Shown here piece by piece: positions 52,680 through 62,749 of a DNA stretch of 64,000 nucleotides. The notes under the pieces are model-generated. The model made no database searches. It saw only the letters and a list, made by a program, of their open reading frames with translations, and was not told the DNA's origin. This stretch comes from Gerris lacustris (taxonomy: Eukaryota; Arthropoda; Insecta; Hemiptera; Gerridae), in assembly GCA_951217055.1 (NCBI GenBank), contig OX578284.1:19106187-19170186 (forward strand), read 5' to 3'. How positions within the stretch are numbered: position 1 is the first letter of the stretch; every line of letters begins with the position of its first letter. Made by a program: the position numbers and the translations under genes.

Positions 52680-53175
52680 TTTGTCTCCACAAAACATTGT
52701 TACTTACACTTTTCCCATTAAATAGTCTGTCAATTTTTGGGGCTCAGAGATAGTTTCTTCGCGTCCTATTATTGGATTATAAATTAATTTTCTTAAATAA
52801 GTCTCCATAAAACATTGTTACACTTTTTCCATTAAATAGTCTGTCAATTTGTGTGACTCATAGATAGCTTCTTCGCGTCCTATTATTGGACTATAAATTA
52901 AGTTTCTCTAATAATTATTTATTCTGTAGCTGTGTTTGAAATTTATTTTCTTCTTTTTTGTATCTCCATAAAACATTTTTACACTTTTCCTATTAAATAG
53001 TCTGCCAATTTGGGTGGCTGATAGATAGCTTCTTCGCTCCTACTATAGGACGATGAATTAAGTACTTAAATAATTATTTATTCAGTAGCTGGGTGTTTTT
53101 TTTTATCTCCATATAACATTGTTACACTTTTCCCGTTACATAGTCTGCCAATTTGTGTGGCTCATGGATAGTTTT
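52680..53175 (+). repeat. diverged tandem repeat, four units of about 120-165 bp
   Basis: TCTCCA(C/T)A(A/T)AACATT starts units at about 52684, 52803, 52965 and 53106. Each continues with ACACTTTT.CC.TTA, AATAGTCTG(T/C)CAATTTG and GATAGCTTCTTCGCGTCCTA. The last phrases resemble the family B end (GCCAATT..GTGGC..CATAGCTTC..CGCATCCTAT), so the array may be an amplified family B terminus. Confidence 0.78.
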
Positions 53176-53349
53176 TTTCACGTCGAATTATTACATTAGA
53201 TTTGGATCTTTTACAATTCCCAGCTGTATCACTCTTATTTTTAAGCAATGTTTTAAATTTGTGCAGACGATTAAAATTAATATGGGACTATCTACAGGCT
53301 ACTTTCGACAAATAGTCCAATTCTCTTGGAAAATCGAATGAGTACTTTT

Positions 53350-53640
53350 AAAGATGTAGATGTCAAATAAAAACAAAACTGTTGTTTCGATCCCCAGTAG
53401 GGTCACACATATTTTTAAACAACATTAAATTAAAATGAAGGATTGATATTGTACTTATTATGACACACCCTTAAAATTTCATCAAAATTGGACGATTAGT
53501 TTTTGAATAGATGATGATTCACAAAAAGTCGATCACAAGACCAAAAATGTTCTCTGATTTATAAAATGGATTCTATTTAGAATTTTTGAATTTGGAAACT
53601 TCATGCTATCTTTACATTTGGTAAACTTGGAAGCAAATTT
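53350..53640 (+). repeat. family B terminal fragment
   Basis: AAATTTCATCAAAATTGGAC, GACCAAAAATGTTCTCTGAT, AAAATGGATT and GGTAAACTTGGAAGCAAAT follow the last third of family B, diverged. It lies just after the array built from the other end of the same family. A T run at about 53639-53659 follows. Confidence 0.6.
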
Positions 53641-53659
53641 TTTTTTTTTTTTTTTTTTT

Positions 53660-54970
53660 ATACTTGTACACTGTACACCCTTTAAAAAATGGTGTAATCT
53701 TGCCACTAATAAGTTTGTTCTGTAATTTTAACAACGAATATCGTGTAAGAAGTTCGTTAAATCTTGAGTCTTTTTTCTTTTTGCATGTCCCTTATGTTAT
53801 AAATATGTCTTAACATAAATTCGTAATCTTTAATTTTTTAATGGGGGTATTATATTTTTATTTATAACCAACATTTCCTCCCCTCCCCTACATTTTCATT
53901 GCATTTCTTAAAATTTCCATAATTTCCACGTGAATTTTTATTTCTCGCATTTCATTCCAATTATAAATATTTTGGTAATTATATAAGAGCTTTATTTCAG
54001 ATTTGATTTCGTATAATCCTCTTTATTTTTTTCTATATTTATAAGAATATTTTTAATTTAAATACTTTATCAAGTTTTTTTTTTTATTCAGTACTTTACA
54101 GAAATATATATATGTATATTTACGAAATGAAAAAATTATCTTTATATTTTCTAATTTTAGATTCCAAGCTTTGTTCTGTATTACGGTTTTTATAATATAC
54201 TTGATGCACGTCATTGATATGAAGGATAAAGTATACGGAACGTACAAACGTGCCTTAGGTAATGATGGCGTAATAAAAGGATTTGTTCGTGCAACAGCTT
54301 CGGATATTGCGTGACTTATTTTCATACCTTTATTTTTTGACAAATTAATCCCGAATAAGACTAAATCTTCAATATTGAAACTGATATTGATCAGCAGATA
54401 ACAATTTCCATTGTATATTTGTTTATTTCTTATCTTGCATTATTACTTTTCAACCTATATTCTTCTTTTTTCGACGATTTGACGTAATTATAGTTTATTT
54501 TTTTTAATCAGTTTTCTTTTGTAATTTGTCTATGTGATCTATCACTTATTTTTCTTCTTGTGTCGTGTTTTTAAGTCATTTTAAGGTTTCCTTTATGATA
54601 TTAGCAACTTTTAATTTACCAAGTGATAATAGTTCCGTGCATTTTTGTCATTCTTTTTGTATTTTAGCATTTTGATGGCCATTTTAAAATATGGTTAACT
54701 TTTAGTTATTGTTGAAAGAGCGTATAGGGTTTAATTCCCAGTTAAAAGTCTGTTTCTAAACTTAAAAACCTTTTGTTTTAATAGGAAAAGAAGAAAAACT
54801 TACTGAATGAAATGCAATGAATAAATTTCTTAAACCGTTCGTTACAGCTCTAAAAATCTTGTAAATCGAATATGTTGCTACAAGATGGTCCGATAAATAT
54901 ATCACATTTTTTTCTTATAGATAGGTTTTGACGCTTTATTTTAATTCCATAATATCTGATTTAATTGATT
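53660..54970. other. gene-free AT-rich stretch
   Basis: A minus-strand open frame near 54053-54343 has many Lys, Ile and Asn codons and no family resemblance. Nothing else is seen. Confidence 0.5.
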
Positions 54971-55124
54971 TTTTTAAGGGTCTTGTTAACAAATCAAATT
55001 TTATGGCAAAAATTGCCAGAATATAGCAAAAAACATCCAGAATTATAGCCGGCAATACATCTGTGCGTCCCGGCAACATATCTGTGAGTCCCGGCAACAT
55101 TTTCGGCAATAAATGTCCCGTCAA

Positions 55125-55195
55125 TATATATTATTATTATAATATATATGTATAATATTATTATTATTATTATTATTATGTATTATTATAATATA
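55125..55195. repeat. (ATT)n / (AT)n microsatellite
   Basis: About 70 bp of TAT, ATT and AT units adjoin the left end of the foldback, giving it an AT-rich landing site. Confidence 0.85.
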
Positions 55196-55762
55196 CAGGG
55201 TGGCCCAGCTAATATGGAACAGCGAAATATCTCCGGAACCATGATAGATAGAAAGATTCGGTTTTCAGGGTTCGATAAAGGCTAAAAAGGCGCTTCTTGA
55301 ACATATTATGCTGAAAATTTTCTGTGTGCAGCAAATAAAAGTAACAAAAAGTGAATAGGAAGCCATCATTTTAATTTAGATTTAGATTCTATGACTAAAA
55401 ATAAGAATTTTTTGTCTCTTGAATTATTTTTCTAAATCCATTAGTTTAGCTGTAAAATGGGCTTAAAGTTTAACTTTTAGCAAGTTTAGGGCTCTCTAGA
55501 GTTCTAGACGGCAAACTAATGATCGGAGCGAAAAATTTCCAAGAGTAAAAAAGTCTTATTTTTAGCCATAGAATCCAAAGCCAGCCTTTAAAATATGGCT
55601 TCCTATTCACTTTTTGTTAATTTTGTTTGCTGCACACAGAAAATGCTCAGCATATGTTCTAGAAGCGCCGTTTTAGCCTTTATCGAACCCTGAAAACCGC
55701 ATCTTTCTATCTATCATGGTTTCGGAGATATTTCGCTGTTCCATATTAGCTGGGACACCCTG
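55196..55762. mobile_element. 567-bp foldback element, TA target site
   Basis: CAGGGTGGCCCAGCTAATAT, GGAACAGCGAAATATCTCCG, ACCATGATAGATAGAAAGAT, AGGGTTCGATAAAGGCTAAA and GAATAGGAAGCCAT in the left arm all recur complemented in mirror order in the right arm. Arms are about 240 bp and highly alike. TA occurs on both sides. Palindromic elements with CAGGGTG-type ends are frequent in arthropod genomes; those at 48127 and 34748 have related tips. Confidence 0.85.
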
Positions 55763-56084
55763 TATATATTATATATTATGTGTATTCCCGTTATCAGCTC
55801 ACAAAAAATTAAATTGTTCTTTTTTTTTATTGTTGTTAAAATAAATATTGGCATGCCTACAAAATATACCTCAAAAGATGAACATTTTCCCAAAAATTAA
55901 CATGGCCGGGCAATGTCTACATATTTTCTAAATTGAGAGGCTATACAGAAATATTGCCGGCAATATTTCTGGATGTTGAGCAATGTAGCCTGGCCATTAT
56001 TGCCAGCCAAAAATTGCCGTAAAATATTGCTCGTTTACAAGACTCTTAGCATATTTATAGAGTGTTTAAGAGGTATAGTTGTTA

Positions 56085-56520
56085 ACTTTTTGTTAACGTC
56101 ATCATAAAAAAATCATATTTATTTTCATCAATATCTCGGAAACATTATTTTTATATCCTATACCGTTGGATTCGTATTTAAATTTACTTAATTTTAGATT
56201 TTTTTTTTTTTTTTTTTAATCAAAATCGTCGGAACTGTTTTTCGAGATTTTTTTTTCTCACGTTTGAATGGTTTTTAGAGGGTAGCGTCCCAAAATTTGG
56301 AACAAAAATTAATTTATTGTTTTCGCCTCATGTTACAATTTTTTTTATCAAGTATGCCAATATTTTTTTTTTTTTACTCGTCTGCCCAGACGACAGTAAA
56401 ATTTGTTTTAAACCCATTTTTTCGATTCAGGGGACCTCAAAACTTGTAAATTCGTCAAAAACGAATTGTTCGCACCATCCTCATACTTTATCTTTATAAA
56501 TACAAATTTATGAGAAAGTA
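56085..56520 (-). repeat. family A repeat, reverse copy
   Basis: Read on the minus strand: TTCTCATAAATTTG at the start, then a segment complementary to GATTCAGGGGACCTCAAAAC, CGTCTGGGCAGACGAG, GAGGCGAAAACAATAAATTA and ATCGAAAAACAGTTCCGAC (approximate), and GATATTGATGAAAATAAAT as in the 12.8-kb copy. A T run at about 56198-56217 interrupts it. Confidence 0.65.
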
Positions 56521-56524
56521 AAAA

Positions 56525-57370
56525 ATGTATCACGCTAATATATTAATATAATATTAAAATATTAAATTAATCTATTTTTCAAAAGATAAACATTTTTCTA
56601 AATTGATATAAAAAGATTCATGTTGCCGTCAAGTTAGTAATTTATTTTTATTTAAGGATTGAAAAGGCGCTAAATTGTTATCTCTGGGATTTTGTCACAG
56701 TGACAAATTCTCTGTGTCTATTATGTTTGCCAGACAAGTCTCTAACACTTAATAAAAGCTATGAATTTTCCTTTTGGGTATTCTTTTGAATATCGTGTTT
56801 TTGTATATTTATCTAAAGTAATATTTTAAGTTTAGAACGGTAAATTCAAGTTACTCATTATAAATATTTACCTCTCGTTTTGAAACTACCAATTATAAAT
56901 AATATTAACCGAGTATAAATGCGCAACTTTGCCGACTTAGGGGACAAACTAATGAATATAAATTTTAAGCCCATTATTCTCTTTAGAAGCTCTCGTTAGC
57001 GTAATAATTTTAATCTGGATTAACAGATACTGGAAAATAATGACACAACTCTCTTATCTTTAAATAAAATTGTTACAAATAAATTTTCCTCTTTTATTTT
57101 TGTCATCTAATACCGACAACTTCTTCATATAGATGTGTGATATAACATGAACTGATTATAGTTCATTATAATTTTGAATTTTTACTAATTATTACGAGCG
57201 TTATTACTTTTTATTATAATGATTACATATAGTACAAATATTAATTACATTTAATATACGTGTTGACACTTATTCAAAATTTTATTAATTATACAAAACT
57301 TTGACAAAGTTAACTCCCACTTTAGAATAGACAATATTTCGTTTTGAATAGAGACTATTCCGTGGGGAGT
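56525..57370. other. gene-free AT-rich stretch
   Basis: No gene or repeat recognised. Confidence 0.5.
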
Positions 57371-57374
57371 GTTC

Positions 57375-57872
57375 TTACATCCAAAATACAGAGATCATTT
57401 TTGGTTCCGTGTCTGTCTGTCGCTCAATTTTTGCGAACCAACATATCTTAAAAATTACACCCGATTTTAATGAAATTTGTATGGGAGGTCATATTTAGCT
57501 CAATGTTGGTCCCATATAAGTTTCAACCTTCTGCGCTCATTTGTTTCTCTTCCACATGCGCACAAACATACATTTATTTACACCTATAGCTTCAAAAGTA
57601 CTTACCTGATTTGTACGAAACTTTTATAGTTTATCTAAAGTAACCCGCAGATAGCCCCAAATTAATTTGAACTGTCTGCGCTCTTTAACTTTTGCTAAAT
57701 TGATACTTTAATTCATGTAAAAATCAAAACAATTTTGACAGACTAAAAAATAACGGGGAAATCAATTAAACAAATTAGACAATAATGGCTTGTAAAAGTA
57801 TAATATCAATAAAGTACGTGATAGGATGCGAAGAAGCTATGTGCCACACCAATTGGCAGTCTATTTTTACTA
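57375..57872 (-). repeat. family B-like long copy without the hAT-like insertion
   Basis: Parallel to 37625-38345: GGTTCCGTGTCTGTCTGTCG, TTTTTGCGAACCAACATATC, CACATGCGCACAAACATACA, CTGCGCTCTTTAACTTTTGC. It ends AAGTACGTGATAGGATGCGA, AGAAGCTATGTGCCACACCA, TTGGCAGTCTATTTTTAC, the reverse of the family B start. It serves as the empty-site reference for 37806-37990. Confidence 0.72.
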
Positions 57873-57893
57873 TGTGTTATAGATAAATAGGCA

Positions 57894-58037
57894 CTTCTTT
57901 AGACTGTTACTCCCCTTTAAAAAGAACGGTGTGATATTCCTTTGTCCCAAAGTACATTGAACTAAACATCCCTTTATCTTATTAGTTATTTAGTCAAAGT
58001 CATTTATATTCTAAAAAGAACTTAGGCGAGTAACAAT
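57894..58037. mobile_element. family C MITE
   Basis: ACTTCTTTAGACTGTTACTC, GTGTGATATTCCTTTGTCCC, AAAGTACATTGAACTAAACA, TTATTTAGTCAAAGTC and GGCGAGTAACAATCT. Same sense as 4647-4799. It starts 22 bp after a family B end. Confidence 0.78.
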
Positions 58038-58039
58038 CT

Positions 58040-58560
58040 CCGAATCACCCTACAAAACATTAGTTCAGATTATCGACGCTCTACTCTATTAATGCACTAA
58101 ATCATAATATTCTTACCTACTAGTATTCTCTTAGTGAATTTTAAGAAGGAAGTGGATTTTACTTCTGAAGGCATTAAGTAGAGAGTGAAGGTCACGTTAC
58201 CTGTACGTGGTAATGGGTATTATCGGGGTCGGATTAGTGAGGACTAAAGCCTTATACTGAGTATCATAAAGTTTAGGACTTCTATAGGCTACCCTAGTTG
58301 AGCCTCCAGCCTTACTTTAGAGTTTAAAGTTAGAAGGGTAGTTTCCATTAGGTAGAGATCTGAATTTCTACCTGATCAACTTCCACTAGTAAGCAAGTTC
58401 TCTGGGGAACTATTATTACATTCATATTATATTAAGTTTTAAGGCTTTTATATTTATAATAAGTCGACATTAAATTTCATTTAGAATAAGACAGGGTAGG
58501 TTTGGTTCAGCGGATAACCAACTAGGATTTGCTTGAAAGCACTCTCCCTTACACCGACCT
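58040..58560. other. gene-free stretch, not repetitive by eye
   Basis: The part at 58140-58430 is less AT-rich and has no obvious counterpart in the window. All frames contain stops within short distances, so I cannot propose an exon. Confidence 0.45.
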
Positions 58561-58570
58561 TATCAAAGAA

Positions 58571-58990
58571 TGCCAAAGAGGTTCATACTTGCATAATAAA
58601 TGGTTCTCACAAGTAATCACATCACATCCATTAAATGTGTAAAGTGCAAGTTGCCGCACTATTCCAGTTCATGTCAATGCTAGAGAGGTTCATTTAATTA
58701 CAATATAAATGGTTCTCACAAGTAATCACATCGAGTAAATGTGTAAAGTGCTCGATGCCTCACTATAAAGTTCATGTTAATGCTAGAGAGGTTCATACTT
58801 ACAAGATAAATGGTTCTTACAAGTAATCACATTGAGTAAATGTGTAAAGTTCTCGATGCCTCACTATCAAGTTCATGTTAATGCCAGAGAGGTGCATACT
58901 TATCTTACAAGTAATCACATTGAGTAAATGTGTAAAGTGCTCGATGCCTCACTATCAAGTTCATGTCAATGCCAGAGAGGTTCATACATA
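58571..58990 (+). repeat. tandem repeat, 88-107-bp unit, four copies plus
   Basis: Units start with TGCCAGAGAGGTTCATACTT-like text at 58571, 58678, 58781, 58882 and, partially, 58970. Shared core: GGTTCTCACAAGTAATCACA, AAATGTGTAAAGTGCTCGAT and GCCTCACTAT..AGTTCATGT. Units shorten and become more alike toward the right. Confidence 0.9.
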
Positions 58991-58999
58991 TAAGTAGTC

Positions 59000-59310
59000 A
59001 AAATCGTCGGAACAATTTTTTGGGGATAAAAGTTTTTTTCAGGGGTTGTGTCCCTAAATTTGGAGCAAAATTAATTTCTCGATTTTCGTCTCGGCTCGGT
59101 GTATAATTTTCTGAAAATGTACCTATGCCAATTTCATCGAAATCGGTCCAGAAGTTAAGGCACCACGACCTCTGCACAGACTACAGACGATAGACAGACT
59201 TAAAATAAAACCACTATTTTGGACTTAAGGGACTTTAAAACGTATAAAAGGTGTAAATTCCTCAAAATCGAATTTTTGCACCATCACAATGCATACTTCC
59301 TTTCTATATA
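59000..59310 (-). repeat. family A repeat, reverse copy
   Basis: On the minus strand it carries GTATGCATTGTGATGGTGC, CGTTTTAAAGTCCCTTAAGT, CAAAATAGTGGTTTTATTTT, GTCTGTGCAGAGGTCGTGGT and GATTTCGATGAAATTGGCA before decaying past AAAATCGTCGGAACAATTTT. It directly follows the preceding tandem array. Confidence 0.68.
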
Positions 59311-59514
59311 TGTTAATTAATTTTGTTAACACTTATAAGAAGCACATCATTTTTATGTTTGTGCGATAAGTATTTATGTTCTACAAAGATTTTATTCAAT
59401 AATTTGTTGCATATAAAGTATAATCCATAATCTTCGTATACATCCGACGCTGCTACTGTCTATTATTGGCTTTGGCCTGCTGTACAATCCTCCTCAATAT
59501 CACATATCAGCCGC

Positions 59515-59965
59515 CATCCTCTGATGTTCATTGCTATTGGTCTTGTTCCACTTCTTCTTCGCCTTGTTCTTTTTTTTTCGGTTGAATAATCTACCTCTCC
59601 GCATTTTCTTGGGGATGCTCATCCTCGCCCTCCATCCTCTGATGTTCATTGCTACTAGGTCTTGTTCCACTTCTTCTTCGTCTTGTTCTTTTCCTTCTTC
59701 GGTTGAACAATCTGCCCACCGCATTTTCTTGGTGATGCTCATCCTCGCCCTATCCTCTGGTGTTCATTGCTACTAGGTCTTGTTCCACTTCTTCTTCGTC
59801 TTGTTCTTTTCCTTCTTCGGTTGAACAATCTGCCTCTCCGCATTTTCTTGGGGATGCTCATCCTCGCCCTCCATCCTCTGATGTTCATTGCTACTAGGTC
59901 TTGTTCCACTTCTTCTTCCGTTGAACAATTTACCTCTCCGCATTTTTCTTGGGGATCCTCATCTC
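59515..59965. repeat. tandem repeat, 118-121-bp unit, about four copies
   Basis: GATGTTCATTGCTA recurs at 59523, 59641, 59759 (GGTG variant) and 59880. Units also share CTTGTTCCACTTCTTCTTCG, TTGAACAATCTGCC and GCATTTTCTTGGGGATGCTC. The last unit lacks about 36 bp. Both strands stay open through parts of the array (Glu/Arg-rich on one, Leu/Phe/Ser-rich on the other), but unit lengths are not all multiples of three, so the frame shifts between units. I therefore do not annotate a gene. Confidence 0.88.
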
Positions 59966-59969
59966 GTGC

Positions 59970-60725
59970 ATTAAGGTGGTTAAGAAACGAATGTTCTAGA
60001 TCGCCGAACCATCTCATTTTCCACAAACTATAATAAATTATATTTAGTTGTATAAATAATTCTATAAATGAAAATATACAAAAATAATCTTGTATCTAAA
60101 TATTACCCGGAACTCTGGCACATCCCCAGACTTTTAAATCTAAATAAAGGTACAATCATATCTCGCTAGTTTCTGTTATAAAAATACAAATGTATTATAT
60201 TCAATGGCTTATAATGTCCTTAATACATATAGCATTGAATTCCAAAATCCATGTGCTTCCGAACTATGATTTATTACTTCAAGTGGGCGGTGGAGTGGAA
60301 ATCTTTTCTTTCATTCATTCTTTTATCTTTAGTTTCATTCATTTTTTTAAACATCCTGGTTTAAAAATAGTTCAAGTGTGAGGTCTTCCCTTGTCCTTCA
60401 ATATCTTTTTTTTAAAATGGCTTTAGAAGCCAAGTACAACTTTTAGTGGTAGTTTCATTTCTTTTATTTCTTCCCTTTTTGGATATAACAGTGGTTAATA
60501 TGTTCGACATATGTTTTTCATTTACACTTTTTTATTGCAGCATATTCGGTTTGGCTCTTGTGATGTTTAAAAATATCTACTGCGATGCATCTTCTTTTTT
60601 GGGTCTTTAAGGTTTTTTTCCCAAAAGATTTAGGCTTTTTCCCCTCTTTTTTTACATACCAATCTTTCTCCTCTTTTCGAGGCATATTCATGTCTAATAT
60701 CATAACATAAATGTGCATAATAATA
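59970..60725. other. gene-free AT-rich stretch
   Basis: Nothing recognised. Imperfect (TCATTC)n-like text near 60310-60345 is simple sequence. Confidence 0.5.
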
Positions 60726-60730
60726 TATTA

Positions 60731-61308
60731 TAGTCATGGAGATAGCGTGCAAACAAGTGTCTGACTAACATCAAGCTAGAAGTTTGTGCTTAAGTTAATA
60801 TTTTGGGGTCTTTTAAGAATATGTGGTCGGGTAGGTTCGTCTGCGGGACTTAGCTTATGACAGTAGGCATTTGAAAAAAAAAGAACCGGTGGTGAGCGGC
60901 CATGTCCCACCCATTATTGTGGACAATATGATTTTCATGATTCTGAGCACAAAATTAGTTAATAGACCGAAAATCAAGTTGATATTAGTTTGACCAACTA
61001 GCTGACTTTGATATGGAGTATTACTTTAATAACTAACCTATCAAGTGACAAACTAACATCAAATTGATTTTCGGTCCACTAATTAATTTTTGATCATGAA
61101 AATCACATTGTCCACCAAAATGGGCGGGCCATTGCCACTCTCCACCGGTTTTTTTTTTTTTTTTTTTTTTCAAATGCTTATTGCCAAGCTATCCGCAATC
61201 GAACTTAACCGACTACAAATTCTTTAAAATCCCTAAAAGATTAACTTGTACATAAAATTCTACTTTAATGTTAGTCAGATACTTTTTTGTACGCTATCCC
61301 CTGGACTA
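60731..61308. mobile_element. 0.58-kb foldback element
   Basis: Left-arm motifs GATAGCGTGCAAACAAGTGT, CTGACTAACAT, GAACCGGTGGTGAGCGGCCA, TGTGGACAATATGATTTTCA and ACCGAAAATCAAGTTGAT appear complemented in mirror order in 61035-61300, ending CGCTATCCCCTGGACTA. Arms are about 250 bp. A T run at 61149-61171 marks the right arm and a short A run the corresponding place in the left. A half copy is at 28697-28965. Confidence 0.85.
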
Positions 61309-61309
61309 T

Positions 61310-61960
61310 TAATGGTATCTGTATATAAAATGTTTATCAATTTTAATATTTATTTGATAAAAAAAGTAGTAATTCTAGGTTTGTGCCCATCATTTATTGA
61401 AGAGGTTTTAAGTTAGTGAGTTTTTTTTTTTTTAATAAAAAGAATTTTCACTGATCTCAGATATTCACAAAAAGACTTCTAGTTCTTTTATGAGGCTAAA
61501 TTTAATTAGTTTAACGTTAATTAGCTGAGAATTCTCAAGCAGCAAAACAATTACGGCATTTGCTTCAGTAATTTTTAGATTTCCAAGGAATTCAATATTG
61601 CCTTGTTTCTTCCAAGGCCTGAATCCTTAAGTCAAGAGAAGTGACTAATTAAGTTCGAGTTAGTTAGAAATGTGATTTGATTAGTCGCGTGTCAATATCG
61701 GTTGACAAACCACTTTATCGTCATTCCAAAATTAGAGCAATTATAACAATATAGTCTAACAACAATACTTTTATTATGACAAGAAAATCAATGATTTTAG
61801 TAATAAGATCTTAAATAGAGTCGTATGAGCTTTCAAATTATTCCATGTACCCGTACCCCTCTAGAAAGGTAATGTTAAAGCAAACTTATTTAGAGTTATA
61901 AAGATAGGTTATGTTTTAATGAAGAAACTTAACACATTCAGAAAGGGATGCGTTCAAAAG
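61310..61960. other. gene-free stretch
   Basis: AT-rich, no feature seen. Confidence 0.5.
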
Positions 61961-61969
61961 CACTAAGCA

Positions 61970-62230
61970 GGTCGACCGAGAAGTAATTAACGCATTCAAA
62001 AAGATCAACTTAATTATCTGGATATAAACCTTCGGTTATTTTAGCGGTCGACCGTACCGGTTGCGAATAAATTATTACCTTCTGTGGTGCGCTATTCCAT
62101 ATAATCATTTAAAAGTTGAAAATATTGTTTACTTTGTCGTACTACGCGTTCAAGTTGAGATGGCATTTAATATGTAACAACCATTTAAAGAGCTTCCTAG
62201 TTAAAAGGTTATTACCTTTTCGGTCGACCG
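61970..62230. repeat. three GGTCGACCG motifs
   Basis: The self-complementary motif GGTCGACCG occurs at 61970-61978, 62046-62054 and 62222-62230, extended to CGGTCGACCG in the last two. Such a CpG-containing 9-mer is unexpected three times in 260 bp of AT-rich DNA. It may be a protein-binding motif or part of a repeat end. GCATTCA/GCGTTCAA phrases recur beside it. Confidence 0.55.
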
Positions 62231-62338
62231 CTTCCTTTAAACCTAACCTGTTTGAAAACCAGAGCAATTGAAACCGCCATGACCCTAACCACAACAAACT
62301 GCGACGACCGCCGCGCCGGTCGCTTGGCCGCGGTAGAC

Positions 62339-62470
62339 GGAAAAAATGCCCACGGAAAAAATGCCCACGGAAAAAAAGCCCAGGAAAAAATGCCCACGGA
62401 AAAAATACCCACGGAAAAAATGCCCACGGAAAAAATGCCCACGAAAAAAATTCCCACGGAAGAAATGTCC
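62339..62470. repeat. 15-bp minisatellite, about nine units
   Basis: GGAAAAAATGCCCAC is repeated with few changes; one unit lacks a base, which shifts the reading phase. As 15 is five codons, the array keeps frames open on both strands: GKNAH then EKMPT units on plus, and VGIFS then WAFFP units on minus. A frame from 62252 to 62488 spans it, but its non-repeat part is short and unlike any known protein, so I leave it as a minisatellite. The sequence just before it (62300-62338) is unusually GC- and CpG-rich. Confidence 0.9.
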
Positions 62471-62652
62471 AAAATAATTAAACTTTAATGTTTAATGGTA
62501 GTTTTTAAATATGTATAATTAGTTTATTGTTAACGCTAACAAATTTTAACCTATTTTTAAGTGGAATAGCCATTAGGGGTGTTGTATTTTTGTAGTTATA
62601 TTACTATAAAAGTAACGGTACCCTGGGCCACTGGACTTAAGATCTTCTTTAA

Positions 62653-62747
62653 GGTCTATAGGGTATATAATAAAGTAATCAACCTTGCTATTCTATATAC
62701 TTCAAATAGCAATGTTGATTACTATAAATATTATATACCCTATAGAC
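62653..62747. mobile_element. 95-bp hairpin, possible mini-MITE
   Basis: GTCTATAGGGTATATAATAA and GTAATCAACCTTGCTATT pair with the complement at AATAGCAATGTTGATTAC and ATTATATACCCTATAGAC. The loop is about 12 bp. A short TATAGAC repeat continues outside on the right. Confidence 0.8.
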
Positions 62748-62749
62748 TA

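Larger units (their letters stand above)
54976..56048. mobile_element. TIR element interrupted by a CAGGGTGG foldback
   Basis: AGGGTCTTGTTAACAAATCA and TTTTATGGCAA at the left answer the complement of TTGCCGTAAAATATTGCTCG and TTTACAAGACTCTT at the right. Both flanks are rich in GCCGGCAA-type motifs (ATTGCCAG, CCCGGCAACAT, TTGCCGGCAAT). The interior holds (ATT)n and the foldback at 55196-55762. Confidence 0.68.

Noticed and set aside
59500..60033. Pair of antisense proteins encoded by the 118-121-bp array
   Set aside because: Unit lengths are not uniformly multiples of three, so no frame continues through the array in register.
62252..62488. Open frame of 78 codons through the 15-bp array, and an 86-codon frame on the opposite strand
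   Set aside because: Openness follows automatically from a stop-free 15-bp unit. The flanking non-repeat parts resemble no protein, and a one-base deletion changes register inside the array.
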